From Roseovarius sp. (GTDB taxonomy: Bacteria > Pseudomonadota > Alphaproteobacteria > Rhodobacterales > Rhodobacteraceae): a stretch of 64,000 nucleotides of DNA. Position 1 is the first letter of the stretch; the number at the start of each line of letters is the position of its first letter. A program made the translations under genes and the position numbers. The notes beneath the pieces were generated by a model, which was not told where the DNA came from, ran no database searches, and saw only the letters and a list, made by a program, of their open reading frames with translations. Below are positions 60,328 to 64,000 of this stretch, piece after piece. The stretch lies in contig JACIYT010000009.1 of assembly GCA_014359765.1 (NCBI GenBank), positions 39,605 to 103,604 on the forward strand. Direction: 5' to 3'.

Positions 60328-61517
60328 GCGGCCCCCTTGCCGGTATCCGTGTCCTCGAGCCGGCGACATTTCTCGCGGCGCCCTTCTGCGGCACCATCCT
60401 GGCCGAGTTCGGGGCGGAGGTGATCAAGGTGGAGCAACCCGGGACCGGCGATCCGCTCCGCCGGTTCGGAACGGAGACGGAGTGCGGCGACACCTTCGTC
60501 TGGTTGAGCGAGGGGCGCAACAAGAACAGCGTCACCCTCGATCTGCGCAGCGACGAGGGGGCCGATCTGTTCCGCAGGATGGCCGCGGAAAGCCACGTCG
60601 TTCTGGAGAATTTTCGCCCCGGCACCATGGAGCGATGGGGGCTCGGCTATGACCGGCTCTCGCGCGAAAACCCCGCGCTCGTCATGCTGAGGGTCAGCGC
60701 CTATGGCCAGACCGGGCCGCTCCGGATGAAGCCGGGCTTTGCCCGCGTCGCGCATGGATTCAGCGGGCTCGCGCATCTGGCAGGCGAGGCCGACGGTCCA
60801 CCGGTCATGCCCGGTTCCACCTCGCTGGCCGACTACATGACCGGACTGTGGTCCGCGGTCGCGGTGATGATCGCCCTCAGGGAGGCCGAGCGAACCGGGC
60901 AGGGACAGGAGATCGACATCGCCCTCTACGCCTCGACTTTCCGGGTGCTGGACGAGATTGCCCCGGCTTTCGACCGGCTCGGGATCGTCCGGTCGCGCAT
61001 GGGGGCCGACACGATCACGACCGTGCCGCACTCCCATTACGAGACACGCGACGGGAAATGGGTGGCGCTCGCCTGTTCGACCGACAAGATGTTCAAGCGC
61101 CTGACAGAAGCGATGGGGCGCCCGGAACTCGCGGAGGACCCGCGCTATGCCACCAATCCCGAGCGGGTTGCCCGCCGGGCCGAGGTCAATGCAATGGTGG
61201 CCACCTTCTTCGCCGCGCATGACCGCGCCGACGTGCTCGCACTATGCGACCGCCACGAGGTTCCGGTGGGGCCGATATTCGACATTGCCGACATCTTTGC
61301 CGATCCCCATTACGCCGCGCGTGGCGATCTCCTGCGCGCCGAGACCCGGGCGGGCGAGATGGCCTTGCCGGCAGCCGTGCCACGCATGTCCCGTACGCCG
61401 GCGACGTTCCGCCACGCCGGCCCGGCGCTCGGCGTGGATACCGAACGCGTCCTGGGCGCGCTCCTCGGTCTCACCCCCGAGCAACTGGACGACCTCAAAC
61501 GCAAGCAGGCGATCTGA
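60324..61517 (+). CDS. Class III CoA-transferase (CaiB/BaiF family)
   Basis: 397 residues. The nucleophilic Asp is D170 in S-L-A-D-Y-M-T-G, in the right place relative to family members such as formyl-CoA transferase (D169). Other features are G-A-E-V-I-K-V-E-Q-P-G, N-K-N-S-V-T-L-D-L, and the G-Q-G-Q-E-I-D block. It moves CoA between a donor thioester and an incoming acid. Its start overlaps the lyase stop by four bases, so the acid activated here may be the one the lyase splits. Confidence 0.92.
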   Translation: MSGPLAGIRVLEPATFLAAPFCGTILAEFGAEVIKVEQPGTGDPLRRFGTETECGDTFVWLSEGRNKNSVTLDLRSDEGADLFRRMAAESHVVLENFRPGTMERWGLGYDRLSRENPALVMLRVSAYGQTGPLRMKPGFARVAHGFSGLAHLAGEADGPPVMPGSTSLADYMTGLWSAVAVMIALREAERTGQGQEIDIALYASTFRVLDEIAPAFDRLGIVRSRMGADTITTVPHSHYETRDGKWVALACSTDKMFKRLTEAMGRPELAEDPRYATNPERVARRAEVNAMVATFFAAHDRADVLALCDRHEVPVGPIFDIADIFADPHYAARGDLLRAETRAGEMALPAAVPRMSRTPATFRHAGPALGVDTERVLGALLGLTPEQLDDLKRKQAI

Positions 61518-61539
61518 CCGCCCTGAATGGAGATCACCG

Positions 61540-62901
61540 ATGACACGAGACATGAAACTCGTCGCCTTCATGCAGGCGCAGAACTGCTCGAACTACCCGG
61601 CATCCTGGCGGCACAAGGCAAGCATGCCGGACTGGGACACGCCCGAATTCTACGCCCGGATCGCGCGGACACTGGAGGCGGGGAAATTTCACCTTGCCTT
61701 CTTCGACGACCGGCTGGCCATTCCCGATCGCTACAACGAAGATTACCGGCCCACCGTGCAATACGGCGTCCGTGCGGTAAAGTTCGATGCCGCGACGATC
61801 GCGATGATCATGGGGCTCGCCACCTCGCGGCTCGGTCTGGGTCTGACCTATTCCACCACCTATCACGAGCCGTTCCACGTCGCGCGCCTCTTTGCCACGA
61901 TGGACCTGATGCTGGGGGGGCGGGTCGCCTGGAATGTCGTCACCTCGCTCAACGATTCGGAGGCGGCCAATTTCGGTGCCGATCAGCACCTCGCCCATGA
62001 CCTGCGCTATGATCGCGCCGACGAGTTCATGGAGATTGTCACCGGCCACTGGAACACCTGGGAGCCGGATGCCATCCTGCGCGACCGCGACAGCGGTATC
62101 TTCGCCGATCCCTCCAAGGTCCACCGGCTCGACTACAAGGGAAAATTCCTCAAGTCGCGCGGACCCTTCACGGTGCCGCCCTCCCCGCAGGGCAGGCCGG
62201 TGATCATTCAGGCCGGTCAGAGCGGCCGCGGTCGCCTCTTCGCCGCGCGCTGGGCAGAGTTGATCTTCGTGATCTACCCGAATTTCGCGGTCGCGCAGAA
62301 GAGCTACGCCGCGATGCGCGAAGCCCTCGGCGAAAACCCGGCGGCGATCACCCCGGCGATCTATCCGATCGTGGCCGAGACGCGATCCATGGCCGAGGAC
62401 CGGATGGCCGAGATCGAGAAACTGGCCAAGCCCGAGGACGCGCTGATCCTCTTGTCGGAGGTGCTGAACCACGATTTCGGCTCGAAAGGTCTCGATGACC
62501 CTTTCACCCAGGACGAGCTCGACAGCCTGTCCGGTCTCCAGGCGATACGGGACCGGGTCATCCAGCTGTCCGGCAAGGCGAACCCGACGGTCCGGGATTT
62601 CGTCACGCATTCCGGGCGCGGATCGCTCCACGAGCTGCCGGTTTTCTGCGGATCTCCGCGCGATGTGGCCGATGAGATGGAAAAATGGTTTGCTGAGGGT
62701 GCCTGCGACGGTTTCGTTGTCGCGGGTTCGTATCTTCCCGGATCCTACGAGGACTTCGTCCGGCTCGTGGTCCCCGAACTCCAGAAACGCGGGCTGTTCC
62801 GGAAGGACTACACGGGCGCGACATTGCGCGAGAACCTTGGCCTGGGAATGCGCGGCGCACATCCGGGCGCGATGACCTCCGGGAGGGGCGGGGCGGAGTG
62901 A
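61540..62901 (+). CDS. LLM-class FMN-dependent monooxygenase (NtaA/SnaA/DszA-like)
   Basis: 453 residues. Bacterial-luciferase-fold features of the NtaA/SnaA/DszA group: W-R-H, F-F-D-D-R-L at the strand-2 acidic site, T-Y-S-T-T-Y-H-E-P-F-H-V-A-R, G-R-V-A-W-N-V-V-T-S-L-N, and I-Q-A-G-Q-S-G-R-G-R-L-F-A-A. These two-component enzymes oxidise small N-, S- or C-bonded substrates with FMNH2 from a separate reductase. Substrate unknown. GGAG precedes the ATG. Its end overlaps the reductase start. Confidence 0.92.
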   Translation: MTRDMKLVAFMQAQNCSNYPASWRHKASMPDWDTPEFYARIARTLEAGKFHLAFFDDRLAIPDRYNEDYRPTVQYGVRAVKFDAATIAMIMGLATSRLGLGLTYSTTYHEPFHVARLFATMDLMLGGRVAWNVVTSLNDSEAANFGADQHLAHDLRYDRADEFMEIVTGHWNTWEPDAILRDRDSGIFADPSKVHRLDYKGKFLKSRGPFTVPPSPQGRPVIIQAGQSGRGRLFAARWAELIFVIYPNFAVAQKSYAAMREALGENPAAITPAIYPIVAETRSMAEDRMAEIEKLAKPEDALILLSEVLNHDFGSKGLDDPFTQDELDSLSGLQAIRDRVIQLSGKANPTVRDFVTHSGRGSLHELPVFCGSPRDVADEMEKWFAEGACDGFVVAGSYLPGSYEDFVRLVVPELQKRGLFRKDYTGATLRENLGLGMRGAHPGAMTSGRGGAE

Positions 62902-63401
62902 CGGATCAGTCCACGGACCGGGCCGCGCAGGCATACAGGCAGGGGATGCGCCGGCTCGCGGCCGGCATCAGCCTGATCACGACGCAGTTCGGCCGCCGGC
63001 GTCATGGCATGGCGGCGACAGCGGTGACCTCGGTGACGACAGAGCCTCCCACGCTTCTTGTCTGCGTGAACCGGCAAGCCTCGATCCACGCGCCGCTGCT
63101 TGCCGCGGGCCGGTTCGGCGTCAATGTCCTCTCCGGGGAGCACGATATGCTGCCGCCGGTTTTTGCCAGCCCGGAAAAGCGGGTTACGCGCTTCGATCAT
63201 GGCGAATGGTATGAGCGGGACGGCCTCCCGCTGCTTCGCAATGCCGAAGCTTCCTTCATCTGTGACGTGTTGGAACATCGCACCGTGGGCACCCATTCCG
63301 TGATTCTCGGCCATGTGCGCGAGGTTCCCGAACTCCGGGCGACATCGCGCCCCCTGATCTGGCACGAGGGGGCGATCCGGATCCTTGAGACGGAAGCGTG
63401 A
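62898..63401 (+). CDS. Flavin reductase (NADH:FMN oxidoreductase domain)
   Basis: 167 residues from a GTG overlapping the LLM stop by four bases. The flavin-reductase-like fold has the N-terminal G-M-R-R-L-A-A-G-I-S-L-I-T-T, A-T-A-V-T-S-V-T-T-E-P-P-T-L-L-V-C-V-N and G-R-F-G-V-N-V-L-S. It would supply reduced FMN to the LLM monooxygenase. Same family as HpaC/NtaB. Confidence 0.93.
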   Translation: MTDQSTDRAAQAYRQGMRRLAAGISLITTQFGRRRHGMAATAVTSVTTEPPTLLVCVNRQASIHAPLLAAGRFGVNVLSGEHDMLPPVFASPEKRVTRFDHGEWYERDGLPLLRNAEASFICDVLEHRTVGTHSVILGHVREVPELRATSRPLIWHEGAIRILETEA

Positions 63402-63597
63402 TGCCCGGCACCATGACAGCGCAGGCTCGCCGCCGCATCCACCTGGCTCAAGTCCCGTCCCGGGACGCGACACCTGGCACGACCGCATGGAGTCATGATG
63501 TGAATCCCTCACGCCGGAAATTTTTCGACAACGCCACTGATCTGCCGCGAAATGAGCTTGAAGGTCATCCGTTCACGGTGGTATCACCAGCGCTGCG

Positions 63598-63671
63598 GCG
63601 GGTATGATGTAGTGGTAGCCTGCCAGCTTCCCAAGCTGGACGTGCGGGTTCGATTCCCGCTACCCGCTCCA
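63598..63671 (+). tRNA. tRNA-Gly (anticodon CCC)
   Basis: 74 nt with CCA encoded. Acceptor GCGGGTA (63598-63604) pairs with TACCCGC (63661-63667). The anticodon arm CCAGC-TTCCCAA-GCTGG (63623-63639) has CCC at 63630-63632. The T arm is GCGGG-TTCGATT-CCCGC. It reads GGG glycine codons. Confidence 0.97.
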
Positions 63672-63692
63672 TGTTTCCATCACGGTGCCGAT

Positions 63693-63716
63693 ATTTCCGG
63701 GGCCATTTCCGGGGCC
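63693..63716. repeat. 12-bp tandem duplication after tRNA-Gly
   Basis: ATTTCCGGGGCC occurs twice in a row, 22 bp after the tRNA gene. The 269 bases from the tRNA to 63940 contain no convincing gene; the tandem copy is the only clear structure. Confidence 0.55.
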
Positions 63717-63940
63717 ATTGATGTTCGCGGCTTCTGCAATGGCACGCCGCCCGATCATGTCCGACGGCGTGGCCACCTGATCCGGCCCTGACCCCCTGAA
63801 GGTCGGCGACCCTCCACCATGTCGCCCGATACTGTCGGTGAACGCGGTTCTGTCACCCGAGGTCCGGAAATTCGCTGGGTTTGGGCACGGTTTTCTGAGA
63901 CAGTCGCGAGCGCTATTTCCGACAGGAACGGGAGTAGAAC

Positions 63941-64000
63941 ATGACTGACAGAACGAACGAGATGACAGGCGCTACGGAGGCCGCGGCCCCGACGACGCGC
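63941..64000 (+). CDS. Unidentified reading frame, N-terminal fragment
   Basis: 20 codons (M-T-D-R-T-N-E-M-T-G-A-T-E-A-A-A-P-T-T-R) run off the right edge, after GGGAGTAG. The basic, low-complexity start resembles the beginning of some insertion-sequence accessory (IS66 or IS3 OrfA-like) proteins, but this is too short to identify. Confidence 0.3.
   Translation, partial: MTDRTNEMTGATEAAAPTTR

Overview
The window is a gene-dense, very GC-rich bacterial chromosome segment. It is most likely from an alphaproteobacterium of the Rhodobacteraceae (Roseobacter group). The evidence is an fnrL/hemN divergent pair with an FNR box, an Mcl1-type L-malyl-CoA lyase, the bluE-cobD-cobC cobalamin block, two TAXI-type TRAP transporters, a DinB with an N-terminal zinc ribbon, and a CIRCE-controlled groESL. 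No complete mobile element, rRNA operon or CRISPR array is visible. There is one tRNA gene, tRNA-Gly(CCC), near the right edge.

Layout. 1-20.5 kb is housekeeping: the tolQ 5' end and ybgC, dinB, a small lytic transglycosylase lipoprotein, an SDR protein, groESL with its CIRCE, promoter and terminator, polA, a CHCC zinc-finger protein, an orphan ABC ATPase, rnhA with a TRIC-like channel, two small GlsB/YeaQ-type membrane proteins, fmt, phhB, a COG3146 acyltransferase, a cytoplasmic glycerophosphodiesterase, a RidA protein, a type I secretion ABC/HlyD pair without a visible substrate, and mlaA-mlaC. 20.5-34.5 kb holds a class A penicillin-binding protein, glnK-amtB, mutL, rmuC, the ugpBAEC glycerol-3-phosphate importer, alanine dehydrogenase and pyrF. 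34.6-40.2 kb holds clpB behind a good RpoH-type promoter, then bluE-cobD-cobC.

40.4-47.6 kb looks like an accessory catabolic and uptake locus. A BKACE-family enzyme and a class III aminotransferase diverge from a RpiR regulator, a TAXI receptor, a fused TRAP permease and a translationally coupled UspA protein. 47.6-55.1 kb returns to core metabolism: hemN/fnrL, a D-amino-acid transaminase coupled to a dipeptide epimerase, mclA, a 1-Cys peroxiredoxin and an aldehyde dehydrogenase.

55.4-63.4 kb is the most distinctive part. It contains an IclR regulator and a second TAXI-TRAP system facing a four-gene operon: a malyl-CoA-lyase paralogue, a class III CoA-transferase, an FMN-dependent LLM monooxygenase and its flavin reductase. 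Together they suggest import, monooxygenation, CoA activation and retro-Claisen cleavage of an unidentified organic acid. The cluster ends at the tRNA-Gly gene, and the start of another reading frame runs off the window.

Two repeat families not explained by genes stand out. One is a roughly 127-135 bp element with terminal inverted repeats, present three times between genes (718-852, 26649-26775, 40198-40331). The other is a 22-bp motif found four times, three of them just ahead of ribosome-binding sites. All functional statements rest on reading the sequence and general knowledge of the families; no database search was run.
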